64,000 nucleotides of DNA from Bradyrhizobium sp. STM 3843 (GCF_000239815.1 NZ_CAFK01000253.1:1-64000); one strand, 5' to 3'. Counted from the stretch's first letter, positions 53,425-62,861 are shown. Numbers and translations: made by a program. Notes: generated by a model from the sequence alone, not told the origin.

Positions 53425-53868
53425 CTAATTGCACTTCCGCAAGGCAGGCGTCGGCCTGTCGTTGGCGATGAAGCGGCCGTCGCGAATGGTGTAGCTGCCG
53501 TCGGCGCCGCGATTGAAGAGCGAGCGGATGCTGCCGTCCGCCCCCTTAGTGATCCCGTTCTCGCGGGTCTGCTTGTAGTGCGGCATCACGATCGAGAGCA
53601 CCAGCGTATCACCGTTCTCGATCCGGGCGTCCGTGACCTCGTTGGTATCGGAGGAGTCGAAGTCGCGCCGATAGATCAAGCGTCCGTCTGCTGTGACTTC
53701 GTAGGAGATCGTATTGCCCTGGCCTCGTTTCGCCGGCTTCGCGCAGTCGACCGCCCAGGTCCCGAGCAGTCCCCATTCCTGCGCGATCTCAGTAGCCGCC
53801 GATCCGGCGGAGGCGGGTGAGCCGAAGCAAAGCAGGAGCAGGGCGACGGGGAGCGGGCGGAACGACAT
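53425..53868 (-). CDS. secreted hypothetical protein
   Basis: The 147-residue protein has a signal peptide (VALLLLCFGSPASAG). It then has a motif WGLLGTWAVDCAKPAKRGQGNTISYEV, characteristic of small secreted proteins of rhizobia, with two Cys. A longer frame that overlaps the divergent amidohydrolase is not credible. Function unknown. Confidence 0.6.
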   Translation of the reverse strand: MSFRPLPVALLLLCFGSPASAGSAATEIAQEWGLLGTWAVDCAKPAKRGQGNTISYEVTADGRLIYRRDFDSSDTNEVTDARIENGDTLVLSIVMPHYKQTRENGITKGADGSIRSLFNRGADGSYTIRDGRFIANDRPTPALRKCN

Positions 53869-54051
53869 CACGGGATCAGCTCTGAGGGAAGGGAGCATTC
53901 CGAACATAAGCTGCTGCGTCAGCCTTGCAACGCCTCCGCCCATCTGCAGGTGAGGTTTCGGTGCGAGGCGATTGCGCGCAATCCCTTGCGCAACCGGAAC
54001 AGCAGGCGCATGCTCGCCGCAAATAAAAATCATCATCGGGGGAGCCCAAGC

Positions 54052-55335
54052 ATGTCCGCAGTGTCGCGCCGCGAATTCCTCGTGCAGTCGACCGGAGCCG
54101 CAGCGGCGGCCGCGTTCGGCGGACCCTCCCATGCAGCAATGGGGCCGTCCGACAAGTTCGATCTCATCATCAAGGGCGGCGACGTCATCGATCCCAGCCA
54201 GTCGCTGCGGGGCAAGCGGGACATCGGCATCCGCTGGGGCACGATCGAGGCGATCGAGCCGGAGATCCCGGCGGAACGCGCCCTGAAGACGATCGATGCC
54301 GCGGGCCGCCTGGTGATGCCAGGATTGGTCGATCTGCACTGTCACATCTATGCCTATGGTTCGGCGATCGGCATTCCGCCGGATGAGCTGGTGCAATTCC
54401 AGGGCACGACCACCGTGGTCTCGGCCGGAGATGCCGGTGTCAACAATCTCGCCGGCCTGCGCCGCTATATTGCGGGGCAGTCGCGGGCCCGGATCTACGC
54501 CTTCGTCCACATCGCCAATAACGGGCTGTCGTCGTTTCCGGTCGCCGAGCTCTACAATCTCGACAATGCCCAGGTCGACGCCTGCGCCATGGCGCTGGCC
54601 GAGAACCCAGATTTCCTGATCGGCGTCAAGGTGAGGATGTCGGAGAACGTGATCTTCAAGCACGGGCTCGAGCCGTTGAAGCGCGGTATCAAGGCCTGCG
54701 AACTGTGCGGCTGGCCGGCGCGGATGATGGTGCATATCGGCGGGGTCGAGACCAAGGAGCTGATGTCCGAGATTCTCGACCTGCTGCGGCCCGGCGACGT
54801 GTTGACGCACGCCTATTCTGGTGCGCCGAACATGTCAGGCGTCTTCACCAACATCGTGCAGGACGGCAGACTGCTGCCGGCGGCGCTCGCCGCCAAGCAG
54901 CGTGGCGTGCTGTTCGACGTCGGCCATGGCGGCGGCAGCTTCGATTTCACGGTGGCGGAGGTCGCAATTCCCGCCAGCTGTACGCCGGACACGATCTCGT
55001 CCGACATTCACGTGTTTTCCGGCAACTCTCCCGGCGTGCCGTTCCTGCCGAACGTGATGGGCAAGTTTCTCGCCATGGGCTTCCCGCTGGAGCAGGTCGT
55101 GACGATGGCGACCTCGGCGCCAGCCAAGATCATCAATCGTGCGCCGAAGATCGGCACGCTTCAGATCGGTGCGCCCGGCGATGTCGCGATCATGGACCTG
55201 GTGGAGGGGCCGGTGACCTTCGTCGACACCCGCGACAACAAGCGCGACGGGAAGCTGCAACTGAAACCGGTGCAGACCGTGATCAACGGCGTGCCCTTTG
55301 GTCGGCCGTACCAGGCACCGTTCTCGGTGCGGTGA
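54052..55335 (+). CDS. Tat-exported amidohydrolase/deacetylase family protein
   Basis: The 427-residue protein has a twin-arginine signal (VSRREFLVQSTGAAAAAAFGG). It then shows an amidohydrolase fold: DLIIKGGDVIDPSQSLRGKRDIGI, metal HCH in GLVDLHCHIYAY, a possible Lys in GVKVRMSENV, HIGGVETKE, HAYSGAPNMSG and DIHVFSGNSPGVP. It resembles the dihydroorotase-like/deacetylase proteins (EF_0837/AHA_3915 type). It would work in the periplasm on an unknown amide. GGGGGAG precedes the ATG. Confidence 0.78.
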   Translation: MSAVSRREFLVQSTGAAAAAAFGGPSHAAMGPSDKFDLIIKGGDVIDPSQSLRGKRDIGIRWGTIEAIEPEIPAERALKTIDAAGRLVMPGLVDLHCHIYAYGSAIGIPPDELVQFQGTTTVVSAGDAGVNNLAGLRRYIAGQSRARIYAFVHIANNGLSSFPVAELYNLDNAQVDACAMALAENPDFLIGVKVRMSENVIFKHGLEPLKRGIKACELCGWPARMMVHIGGVETKELMSEILDLLRPGDVLTHAYSGAPNMSGVFTNIVQDGRLLPAALAAKQRGVLFDVGHGGGSFDFTVAEVAIPASCTPDTISSDIHVFSGNSPGVPFLPNVMGKFLAMGFPLEQVVTMATSAPAKIINRAPKIGTLQIGAPGDVAIMDLVEGPVTFVDTRDNKRDGKLQLKPVQTVINGVPFGRPYQAPFSVR

Positions 55336-55373
55336 ACTGGCGCCTGGCGAGGTCGGCCTCACAGATGCGTCTG

Positions 55374-55525
55374 GGTCCCGGCTCTGCGGTGCGTCGCTTC
55401 GCGCCGCGCCGCGTCCGGGACAAGAGATTCGCCGCTAGGTTATTTCGTGCGCCGCGTGTTCGTCACGCCGCCTTCGTGTCCCGGACGCGGTGCAGCACGA
55501 AGTGCTGCTCCGCAGAGCCGGGACC
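55374..55525. repeat. intergenic palindromic repeat (GGTCCCGGCTCTGCGG type)
   Basis: Perfect 16-bp arms GGTCCCGGCTCTGCGG (55374-55389) and CCGCAGAGCCGGGACC (55510-55525) enclose a further imperfect pair (GCGCCGCGTCCGGGACAAG / CGTGTCCCGGACGCGG). It lies between convergent genes. The element is typical of Bradyrhizobium intergenic repeats. Confidence 0.75.
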
Positions 55526-55565
55526 TAAATTAGTCGCAGACAGTTCGCAGTCCATTGCAGGCTGG

Positions 55566-56804
55566 CTAGCCCGCCGCGCTGGTTCGCTCGACATTCGCTG
55601 ACCGCACCGGCACGCCAAACTCCTGGCGGCAGATCTCGGCGAGGATAGCGATGCCTTCCCTGATCTGCTGGTGCGAGGGGCTGGCGAAGCACAGGCGCAG
55701 CCGGCTTCTGGCGTGAGCGGCATCGGTCGACCATTCCGGTCCCGGATTGATCGAGACACCGGCCTTCAGCGCCGCCTGGGCGAGCTTCATCGCATCCACC
55801 TGGTCCGGCAGCTTGACCCAGAGGAAGATCCCGCCCTTTGGTGCAGCGAATTCGGCTGCCGTCCCGAACTCGGCATTCAGCGCCTCCATCAGCGTGTCCA
55901 GCTTGGCCCGCAAGCCGCGGACGAGCTGCGGCACGTGGCTCTCGAAATGCGTTTTGCAGTACTCCGCGAGCAGCATCTGCTCCAGCGCGCCTGAGCCGGC
56001 GTCGGTCTTCAGGGCCAGCATGATCGACATGATCTGCCAGGGCGCCACCACAAAGCCGACCCGCAGCGCTGGCGCGACCGACTTGGAGAACGATCCGATG
56101 TGGATCACGCCACCATGCTCGGCCATGGCATGGATCGCCGGCGGGCGGCTCCCGTCCCAGGTGAGATCGGCGTAGCAGTCGTCCTCGAAGATCGGCACGC
56201 CATGGTCTTCCGAGAGCCGCAGCAACTCGCGTCGGCGCGCTTCCGGCAACACGGTGCCGGTCGGATTCTGCACGGTCGGGATGGTATAGATATATTTCGG
56301 CTTGATGCCGCGCGCCTTGAGATCGGCGAGTGCGGCGGCCAGCGCGTCGATCCGCATCCCGTCCTGGTCGAGCTGGATGCCGACCGCGTTGACGCCGAGC
56401 CTGGCGAGCCGGGTCAAGGTACCTTGATAATTGTCCTGCTCGACGATCACGGTGTCGCCGCGCGCAAGCAGCGCCTGGTTGACCAGATCGAGCGCCTGCA
56501 GCGAGCCTGAGACCAGCATGATGTCGTCGGCACTGCAGGAGAGGCCGGCATCGCGTCCAAGCTTCCCGGCAAGAAAGTCGCGCAGCGGCCGATAGCCCTG
56601 TGGTCCATGGCCGAGCCCGTAGGTCGCAAGCGAGCGGCCTTCGCGCGTGAGAACGGCATCGGCCGCCCGGCGCAGGTCCTCGACCGGGACGCCGTCGGGA
56701 TCGTTGTTGCCGCCCACGAAGCTGTATTTGGCAAGGCCAGTCCAGCGCGCCACGGGAGCCGGCAGGCCTGCCGGCAGCAGGGGTGAAAAATCGAATGAGG
56801 CCAT
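55566..56804 (-). CDS. PLP-dependent aminotransferase (aminoadipate/valine type, MocR-like fold I)
   Basis: The 412-residue protein is a fold-I aminotransferase: NPTGTVLP, the Asp-x-x-Tyr pair in FEDDCYADL, PLP Lys241 in SFSKSVAPALRVG, and the C-terminal Arg in RLRLCFA. No helix-turn-helix is attached. The closest functional types are 2-aminoadipate transaminases and related PLP enzymes. It is monocistronic and divergent from ribB. A link to lysine or aminoadipate metabolism (with amaB and gcdH in this window) is plausible. Confidence 0.82.
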   Translation of the reverse strand: MASFDFSPLLPAGLPAPVARWTGLAKYSFVGGNNDPDGVPVEDLRRAADAVLTREGRSLATYGLGHGPQGYRPLRDFLAGKLGRDAGLSCSADDIMLVSGSLQALDLVNQALLARGDTVIVEQDNYQGTLTRLARLGVNAVGIQLDQDGMRIDALAAALADLKARGIKPKYIYTIPTVQNPTGTVLPEARRRELLRLSEDHGVPIFEDDCYADLTWDGSRPPAIHAMAEHGGVIHIGSFSKSVAPALRVGFVVAPWQIMSIMLALKTDAGSGALEQMLLAEYCKTHFESHVPQLVRGLRAKLDTLMEALNAEFGTAAEFAAPKGGIFLWVKLPDQVDAMKLAQAALKAGVSINPGPEWSTDAAHARSRLRLCFASPSHQQIREGIAILAEICRQEFGVPVRSANVERTSAAG

Positions 56805-56980
56805 GTGCGGCGCCTCCCTTGTTCTTGTTTGCCGCCGATCCTAAACAAATCCACAACGATTGTCGTGACATGGACGCGTGCCGACTGAGACGCGTTTCGC
56901 GCGGCGGAAGAACTGTCGCGGGGTACTGGCGCCGCCCCGGGAACCCGGCTAAAGCACCGGCAAAACCAGTGAGATTGTTG

Positions 56981-58057
56981 ATGGCCGATTCAATCCAGGA
57001 AGTTCTGCAGGCGTTCGCCAAGGGCGAACTCGTGGTGGTGACCGATGACGATGATCGCGAGGGCGAGGGCGATCTGATCGTTGCGGCCTCGCTTTGCACG
57101 GCGGAGAAGATGGCCTTCATCATCCGCCACACGTCCGGCATCGTCTGCGCGCCGATCACGAGCGAGGATGCGCGCAGGCTGCGCCTCGATCCGATGGTGG
57201 CGTACAACGATTCCAATCATACGACCGCCTTTACCGTGTCGATCGACTACAAGCCGGATGGTGGTACCGGCATCTCGGCTGAGGAGCGGGCGTCCTGCTG
57301 CCGGGCGCTGGCCAATCCCAACGCCGGCGCCAACGATTTCGCGCGGCCGGGGCATATCTTTCCGCTGATCGCGCGCGACGGCGGCGTGCTGCTGCGTTCC
57401 GGCCATACCGAGGCCGCCGTCGATCTCTGCAAGCTCTCCGGACTGCCGCCGGTCGGCGTCATCTCCGAGCTGATGAATGACGACGGCACCGTGATGAAGG
57501 GCGATCAGGTCACCCGCTTTGCTGCCGCCAACAACCTCAAGCACGTCACCATCGCCGATCTGATTGCCTATCGACAGGCGCGCGAGAAGCTGATCGAGCG
57601 GGTTTCGACCTTCACCACCGACAGCCCGATTGGTCCCTTGCAGGGCTATGCCTACCGCTCTCCCTTCGATCCGATCATGCACGCGGCTTTCGTGTATAAC
57701 GGGATCGGTGATGGCAAGAACGTGCTGACGCGGCTGCACAAGCCGAACATCGTCAAGGACCTCATCACCGGACCGCAACGGGTGCAAGCGGTGCTTCAGC
57801 ACTTCAAGAAGGCCGGGCGGGGCGTGCTGGTGTATTTGCGCGATGGTGCGGCGGGTGTTCCGGTCGAACCGATGGGCGAACAGCAGACGGCCGAGGCCGA
57901 TCGCCATCGGCAATGGCGCGAAGTCGGTGTCGGCGCGCAGATTCTGCGCGATCTCGGCATTACCTCGATCCGGAACCTCACCTCCTCGGTGCATGACTAC
58001 AAAGGCCTGTCGGGGTTTGGCATCGAGATCGTCGCCAACGAACGCCTTGAAGGCTGA
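56981..58057 (+). CDS. ribB: 3,4-dihydroxy-2-butanone 4-phosphate synthase with degenerate GTP cyclohydrolase II domain
   Basis: The 358-residue protein has a DHBP synthase domain (about 1-205): DDDDREGEGDLIVAA, HTSGIVCAP and RPGHIFPLIARDGGVLLRSGHTEAAVDL. It makes the four-carbon precursor of riboflavin from ribulose 5-phosphate. The C-terminal half is GTP-cyclohydrolase-II-like in sequence and spacing, but the zinc Cys triad (GSDCxDCR type) is missing. The second activity is therefore probably lost. ATG 56981 is chosen. I see no FMN riboswitch upstream. Confidence 0.85.
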   Translation: MADSIQEVLQAFAKGELVVVTDDDDREGEGDLIVAASLCTAEKMAFIIRHTSGIVCAPITSEDARRLRLDPMVAYNDSNHTTAFTVSIDYKPDGGTGISAEERASCCRALANPNAGANDFARPGHIFPLIARDGGVLLRSGHTEAAVDLCKLSGLPPVGVISELMNDDGTVMKGDQVTRFAAANNLKHVTIADLIAYRQAREKLIERVSTFTTDSPIGPLQGYAYRSPFDPIMHAAFVYNGIGDGKNVLTRLHKPNIVKDLITGPQRVQAVLQHFKKAGRGVLVYLRDGAAGVPVEPMGEQQTAEADRHRQWREVGVGAQILRDLGITSIRNLTSSVHDYKGLSGFGIEIVANERLEG

Positions 58058-58119
58058 AACCCGACGATTTAACTTCCATAGCAGCCAAGATACGCAGTCA
58101 GGACGCGAAAGGATTTTTC

Positions 58120-59334
58120 ATGAGCGTGCGCCCTCAGGCGAAGGACAAGCCGTCCCAGGCAAGCTTCCAGTGGGATGATCCGTTCTTGCTGGACGATCAG
58201 CTCACCGAAGACGAGCGCATGGTCCGTGACACCGCGCGCGCTTATGCGCAGGACAAGCTCCTGCCGCGCATTACCAAAGCCTATCTTGAAGAGAAGACCG
58301 ATCGCGAGATCTTCAACGAGATGGGCGAGCTCGGTCTGATCGGCATTACCCTGCCGGAGGAATATGGCTGCGCCAATGCGAGCTATGTCGCCTACGGGCT
58401 TGTCGCGCGCGAGATCGAACGGGTCGATTCCGGCTATCGCTCGATGAACTCGGTGCAGTCGTCGCTGGTCATGTATCCGATCTATGCCTATGGCGACGAG
58501 AACCAGCGCAAGACATACCTCCCGAAGCTCGCGAGCGGCGAATGGGTCGGCTGTTTCGGCCTGACCGAGCCGGATGCTGGTTCCGACCCCGGCGGCATGA
58601 AGACGCGGGCCGAGAAGGTCGCCGACGGCTATCGCCTGACCGGCAGCAAGATGTGGATCTCGAACGCGCCGATTGCCGACGTGTTCGTGGTCTGGGCCAA
58701 ATCGGCCGCGCATGACGACCAGATCCGCGGCTTCATTCTCGAAAAGGGCATGAAGGGCCTCTCGGCCCCGAAGATCGGTGGCAAGCTGTCGCTGCGTGCG
58801 TCGATCACCGGCGAGATCGTGATGGACGGCGTGGTCGTGCCGGAGAGCGCGCTGCTGCCGAACGTCTCCGGGCTGAAGGGGCCGTTCGGCTGCCTCAACC
58901 GCGCCCGTTACGGCATCTCCTGGGGCGTGCTCGGTGCGGCGGAGGACTGCATGCAGCGTGCCCGGCAATATACGCTGGACCGCAAGCAGTTCGGCCGGCC
59001 ACTCGCCGCCACCCAGCTGGTGCAGAAGAAGCTTGCGGATATGGAGACCGAGATCGCGCTGGGTCTGCAGGCGTCACTGCGCGTCGGCCGGCTGATGGAT
59101 GAAGGCAAAATGGCGCCGGAGATGATCTCGATCGTCAAGCGCAACAATTGCGGCAAGGCGCTGGACATTGCCCGCGTGGCGCGTGACATGCACGGCGGCA
59201 ACGGCATCCAGATCGAGTATCACGTGATGCGCCACACCGCGAACCTCGAGACGGTGAACACCTACGAGGGCACCCACGACGTGCACGCGCTGATCCTGGG
59301 CCGCGCCATCACCGGCATCCAGGCGTTCGGTTGA
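58120..59334 (+). CDS. gcdH: glutaryl-CoA dehydrogenase
   Basis: The 404-residue acyl-CoA dehydrogenase has the GcdH-specific features: LNRARYGISWGVLGAAEDC, the FAD/ETF segment LTEPDAGSDPGGMKTRAEK, MWISNAPIADV and catalytic Glu383 in NTYEGTHDVHALILGRAITG. It oxidises and decarboxylates glutaryl-CoA to crotonyl-CoA with ETF as acceptor. It ends lysine and tryptophan degradation, and would also be needed to finish glutarate-forming nicotinate degradation. ATG has AAGGA upstream. Confidence 0.93.
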   Translation: MSVRPQAKDKPSQASFQWDDPFLLDDQLTEDERMVRDTARAYAQDKLLPRITKAYLEEKTDREIFNEMGELGLIGITLPEEYGCANASYVAYGLVAREIERVDSGYRSMNSVQSSLVMYPIYAYGDENQRKTYLPKLASGEWVGCFGLTEPDAGSDPGGMKTRAEKVADGYRLTGSKMWISNAPIADVFVVWAKSAAHDDQIRGFILEKGMKGLSAPKIGGKLSLRASITGEIVMDGVVVPESALLPNVSGLKGPFGCLNRARYGISWGVLGAAEDCMQRARQYTLDRKQFGRPLAATQLVQKKLADMETEIALGLQASLRVGRLMDEGKMAPEMISIVKRNNCGKALDIARVARDMHGGNGIQIEYHVMRHTANLETVNTYEGTHDVHALILGRAITGIQAFG

Positions 59335-59408
59335 GCATTGCCGGCACGTCACTGCCGTCACTATCTTTGTTCGTCCCCCCATTCCGGGACGCGCGTACCA
59401 CCGTTGCT

Positions 59409-59507
59409 GTCATCGCCCGCGTAGGCGGGCGATCCAGTAAACACCGGCATCTCGGGGTCTCATCGGCGCCCCGGCGTACTGGATACCCCGCCTACGCGGG
59501 GTATGAC
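59409..59507. repeat. intergenic palindromic repeat (CCCGCGTAGGCGGG type)
   Basis: The arms GTCATCGCCCGCGTAGGCGG... (59409-59439) and the inverted TACTGGATACCCCGCCTACG... (59477-59507) each contain a small hairpin. It lies between gcdH and the MBL hydrolase gene. Such repeats are widespread in Bradyrhizobiaceae. Confidence 0.75.
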
Positions 59508-59571
59508 GGCGGAGAATGAGGCGCCGACTTGCCCGTTTCGTAGACCTGCCCGTTGCGTAGAAGAGGCATCC

Positions 59572-60492
59572 ATGGCCGAGGACGACGTTCCATTCAACCG
59601 CAACTTTCCGCTCAAGCCCGGCGTGGTGGAAGAGGTTCGGCCCGGCATTCGTCGCGTCCTCTGCAACAATCCGAGCCCGTTCACCTTCACCGGCACGGTC
59701 AGCTACATTGTCGGCCGCGGCAAAGTCGCGATCATCGATCCCGGCCCGGACAATGAGGCGCATGCGGCGGCGCTGCTGGATGCCGTCCGCGGCGAGACCG
59801 TCACGCACATTTTCGTCACCCACACCCATCGCGACCATTCGCCGAATACCGGCCGGCTGAAAGCGGCGACCGGTGCGACGGTGTACGCCGAGGGGGCGCA
59901 TCGTGCCTCGCGACCGCGTTACGAAAGCGAGAAGCACAGCCCGGAGTCCGGCGCCGACCGTGAGTTCAACCCGGATGTCAGGGTAGGGGAGGGCGATGTC
60001 GTCGAAGGCGACGGCTGGCGGCTGGAAGCCGTCACGACGCCCGGCCACACCGCCAATCATCTCGCTTTCGCCTGGCCCGAGCAGAGCGCTAGCTTCGTCG
60101 GCGATCATGTGATGGGCTGGTCGACCTCGATCGTGGCGCCGCCGGATGGCTCGATGGTCGACTACATGGCCTCGCTGGAACGGCTCGCAGGCCGGCCGGA
60201 GCAGCTCTATCTCTCAGGTCACGGCCCTGAAATCCCCGAAGGCCCGCGCTACGTCCGTTTCCTGATCCGGCACCGCCAGGCGCGCGAGGCTTCGATCCTG
60301 CATCGGCTCAGCAAGGGCGAGGCCGACATCCCGACCATCGTGCGCGCCAGCTATATCGGCATCGATCCGCGCCTGACGACGGCAGCCGGCTATTCGGTGC
60401 TGGCGCATCTGGAAGACCTCGTCGCCCGCGGCGTGGTCGCGACCGACGGCGATCCGGTGATCGGCGGGACCTATCGGCTGACGAACGATTAG
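59572..60492 (+). CDS. MBL-fold hydrolase (LACTB2-like)
   Basis: The 306-residue protein has the HTHRDH metal motif (H84, H86, D88, H89), H159 in TTPGHTANH, D178 in FVGDHVMGW and H near 219 in YLSGHGPEI. A C-terminal winged-helix-like domain (about 245-306) follows, as in LACTB2-type hydrolases or ribonucleases. The ATG at 59572 is preceded by AAGAGG. Substrate unknown. The downstream convergent gene is four bases away. Confidence 0.85.
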   Translation: MAEDDVPFNRNFPLKPGVVEEVRPGIRRVLCNNPSPFTFTGTVSYIVGRGKVAIIDPGPDNEAHAAALLDAVRGETVTHIFVTHTHRDHSPNTGRLKAATGATVYAEGAHRASRPRYESEKHSPESGADREFNPDVRVGEGDVVEGDGWRLEAVTTPGHTANHLAFAWPEQSASFVGDHVMGWSTSIVAPPDGSMVDYMASLERLAGRPEQLYLSGHGPEIPEGPRYVRFLIRHRQAREASILHRLSKGEADIPTIVRASYIGIDPRLTTAAGYSVLAHLEDLVARGVVATDGDPVIGGTYRLTND

Positions 60493-60496
60493 CTCG

Positions 60497-61363
60497 TCAT
60501 TTTCTCACCGTCTTCGCCGGCAGCTTGGCCGGTGGAGGCGGGACGACCTTCTTCACCGGCTTCTGCGCCTCGGTTTCGCCAGCCGTGCTGAGGTCTTCGA
60601 TGAATTTGGTCACGCGCGAGGCATTGCTGCCGAGGTCGGAATCGAAATAGCCCGAATAGCGCGAGGCTGAGCGGATATCGACCTGGGAATCCTCGCCGTC
60701 CGGCTTAACGCGGATCGAGATGTCCTCGCGAAAGCCCATGATCGGCGTCCGCGCCACCGCCTCGATGCGACCCTCGCGGCGTGGCGGCTGCGGTGCCCGC
60801 TCGTCGACGACGAACCATTTGCGCCGGTTGACCAGCTTCAGCGCGAGGGCATAGGCGCGGTCAGGCGGCAGTTCGAGCTGCACGGGCTCGATGTCGGGAT
60901 AAAACTTCTGCTGCTTCTCCCACGCGGTCAGCCCGGCGTAGACCGCTGGATTGGTGTCGTCGCCGGTGCGCAGCGGCGCCAGCGCCTCGAATGTCGGCGG
61001 CTCGATCAGATTGGTGGTGATGTCGTAGATCTTCGGCAGCTTGCGATATTGCAGGAGGAGGTAGGCGGGATAGGCAAGCAGGACCGCATCGATCAGGAAG
61101 GCGAACAGGATGCGGCCCATGCCGCGGCTGCCGTTCTGCCAGATCGCGACGAAGGCGGCGAGCCCGACCAGGATCGAGAGCACGGCCAGGCCCAGCGCGC
61201 CGAAGAAGGTCGCCAGCGCCGGCTTCATCTCGAGGAAGTCGAAGCGAACGATCAGGACCGAAACCAGCACAGCCACCACCGAGAACACCGCAAGATTGCG
61301 GGTCCAGGTCGCCAGGCTGGAGACGGGCTCCGACAGATAGGGAGCATGAAATCTGCGGGCCAT
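60497..61363 (-). CDS. DUF1499 membrane protein
   Basis: The roughly 288-residue protein has three N-terminal transmembrane helices (LAVFSVVAVLVSVLIVRF; FFGALGLAVLSILVGLAAFVAIW; ILFAFLIDAVLLAYPAYLLL). A soluble DUF1499 domain follows: IEAVARTPIMGFREDISIRVKPDG and DIRSASRYSGYFDSDLGSNASRV. The tail is Pro/Lys-rich. Function unknown. The start at 61363 is chosen over ATGs at 61387 and 61408 since the typical MARRFHAPYLSEP begins there. Confidence 0.72.
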   Translation of the reverse strand: MARRFHAPYLSEPVSSLATWTRNLAVFSVVAVLVSVLIVRFDFLEMKPALATFFGALGLAVLSILVGLAAFVAIWQNGSRGMGRILFAFLIDAVLLAYPAYLLLQYRKLPKIYDITTNLIEPPTFEALAPLRTGDDTNPAVYAGLTAWEKQQKFYPDIEPVQLELPPDRAYALALKLVNRRKWFVVDERAPQPPRREGRIEAVARTPIMGFREDISIRVKPDGEDSQVDIRSASRYSGYFDSDLGSNASRVTKFIEDLSTAGETEAQKPVKKVVPPPPAKLPAKTVRK

Positions 61364-61510
61364 CGGAACCGCCGCTTTGGGGGCCATGCCGGCCGCATCG
61401 GCCGCCAATTCATCCGTGTGAGACCACGTGGATGCGGTAAATTCAAGGGCCTTGGATTCAAAGAGGCTTTCCTGGGAGGGGTGGCGCGAGACGGTTGATC
61501 GATACCGGGT

Positions 61511-62725
61511 TCAGGCGCGGTCGGCGGTATCGGTTCTCAGGGCGGTGAGCATCATCAGGATGGTGGCGGCTGAGAACACTGCGCCGGTCGCAAACGTCGC
61601 CTGCGGGCCGAAGGCGTGCCACAGCCATCCCGCGAGCAGGCTTGCCACCAGCAGCGCGCCGCCGGTGATGAGATTGAAGATCCCGAACGCGGTGCCGCGC
61701 AGATCGAGCGGTGCGGTGTCGGCGACCAGCGCCGAAAGCAGGCCCTGCGTCAGGCCGAGATAAAGGCCCCAGAGCGCGACCCCGACGGCTGTGCCGGTCA
61801 GGCCGGGCGCGAAGGCCAATATGAGGTCGGCCGCGGCGAGCACGATCAGCCCGCAGATCAGCAGGTTGGTGCGGCCAATCCGGTCGGAGAGCACGCCGGC
61901 CGGCATCGCAACCGCCGCGTAGACCAGGTTCATCAGCACGTAGACCAGCGGGATCAGAGAGAGCGGCAAGCCGTCGGCCTGCGCCTTCAGCACCAGGAAC
62001 GCCTCGCTGAAGCGGGCCAGTGCGAACACGCCGCCGATCGCGACGACGATCCAATAGGCGCGCGACAGCCGCCGCAACTCCTGACGATGGATCGGCCAGC
62101 CGCGTTGCTGCTGTTGCGCATTCGCGGCCGGTTCACGCACGCCGATGAGGATTAATGCTACCGCGAGTGCGGCCGGCACCACCGACCACCAGAACACGGC
62201 GCGGAAGTTGTCGGCATACAGCGCCATCAGGGCGACCGCGAGCAGGGGGCCGGCAACCGCGCCGGCCGTATCCAGCGCCTGGCGCAAGCCGTAGCTCGCG
62301 CCGCGGATGCCTGGCGGTGTGATGTCGGCGATCAGCGCGTCGCGCGGAGCCTCGCGGATGCCCTTGCCGATGCGGTCAACGATCCGCGCCGCCAGCACCT
62401 GCCAGGCCGTGCTGGCCAGCGGAAACACCGGCTTGGTCGCGGCCGCGAGTCCATAGCCGAGTCCGACCAGCAGCTTGCGCTTGCCGATCCGGTCCGACAG
62501 CACGCCGGAGAACACTTTGGTAATCGCCGCGGTCGCCTCCGCCACGCCCTCGATCAGGCCGATGATCACGGTGCTCGCACCCATGGCCGTGGCGAGAAAC
62601 ACCGGCAGCAGCCCGTGGATCAGCTCGGAGGAGATGTCCATCAGCAGCGATACCATGCCGAGCGTCAGGACTGTTGTCGGTATGTCGCGCCACGTCGCGG
62701 TGGTTTGTTGTGATTGCGTCGCCAT
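61511..62725 (-). CDS. MFS transporter
   Basis: The 404-residue protein has 12 hydrophobic segments and the MFS loop motifs GVLSDRIGKRKLLVGLGYGLA (2-3 loop) and GVLSDRIGRTNLLICGL (8-9 loop), plus RIGKGIREAPRDALIADITPPGIRGASYGLRQALD. It is a single-gene efflux or sugar-type transporter. Substrate unknown. Confidence 0.85.
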   Translation of the reverse strand: MATQSQQTTATWRDIPTTVLTLGMVSLLMDISSELIHGLLPVFLATAMGASTVIIGLIEGVAEATAAITKVFSGVLSDRIGKRKLLVGLGYGLAAATKPVFPLASTAWQVLAARIVDRIGKGIREAPRDALIADITPPGIRGASYGLRQALDTAGAVAGPLLAVALMALYADNFRAVFWWSVVPAALAVALILIGVREPAANAQQQQRGWPIHRQELRRLSRAYWIVVAIGGVFALARFSEAFLVLKAQADGLPLSLIPLVYVLMNLVYAAVAMPAGVLSDRIGRTNLLICGLIVLAAADLILAFAPGLTGTAVGVALWGLYLGLTQGLLSALVADTAPLDLRGTAFGIFNLITGGALLVASLLAGWLWHAFGPQATFATGAVFSAATILMMLTALRTDTADRA

Positions 62726-62800
62726 TGATCAGAGGCTATCAGCGGCCGGCCCAGGCGGTTTTGCGCCATCTCAAGCCCATCGCAGTCGCCTCAACGCAAA

Positions 62801-62832
62801 TGGCCTCCCATCGCATGTCGCGAGGGAGGCCA
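62801..62832 (-). terminator. terminator of the branched-chain-type binding protein gene
   Basis: A 9-bp stem TGGCCTCCC / GGGAGGCCA with a 14-base loop lies 30 bases after the minus-strand stop. On that strand it is followed by TTTGCG. It fits a terminator. Confidence 0.55.
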
Positions 62833-62861
62833 CATACTCCAAGCCCGAAGGGGCAGTCGGC

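Noticed and set aside
53869..54810. N-terminal extension of the secreted protein at 53425-53868
   Set aside because: It overlaps the start of the Tat-exported amidohydrolase in antisense, and a good signal peptide starts at 53868.
56820..56980. FMN riboswitch in front of ribB
   Set aside because: The conserved FMN-riboswitch blocks are not visible in the 160 bases upstream.
60479..60504. Small hairpin TGACGA/TCGTCA followed by TTTT between the MBL and DUF1499 genes
   Set aside because: The stem is only six bases and includes the stop region, so it is too weak to list as a terminator.
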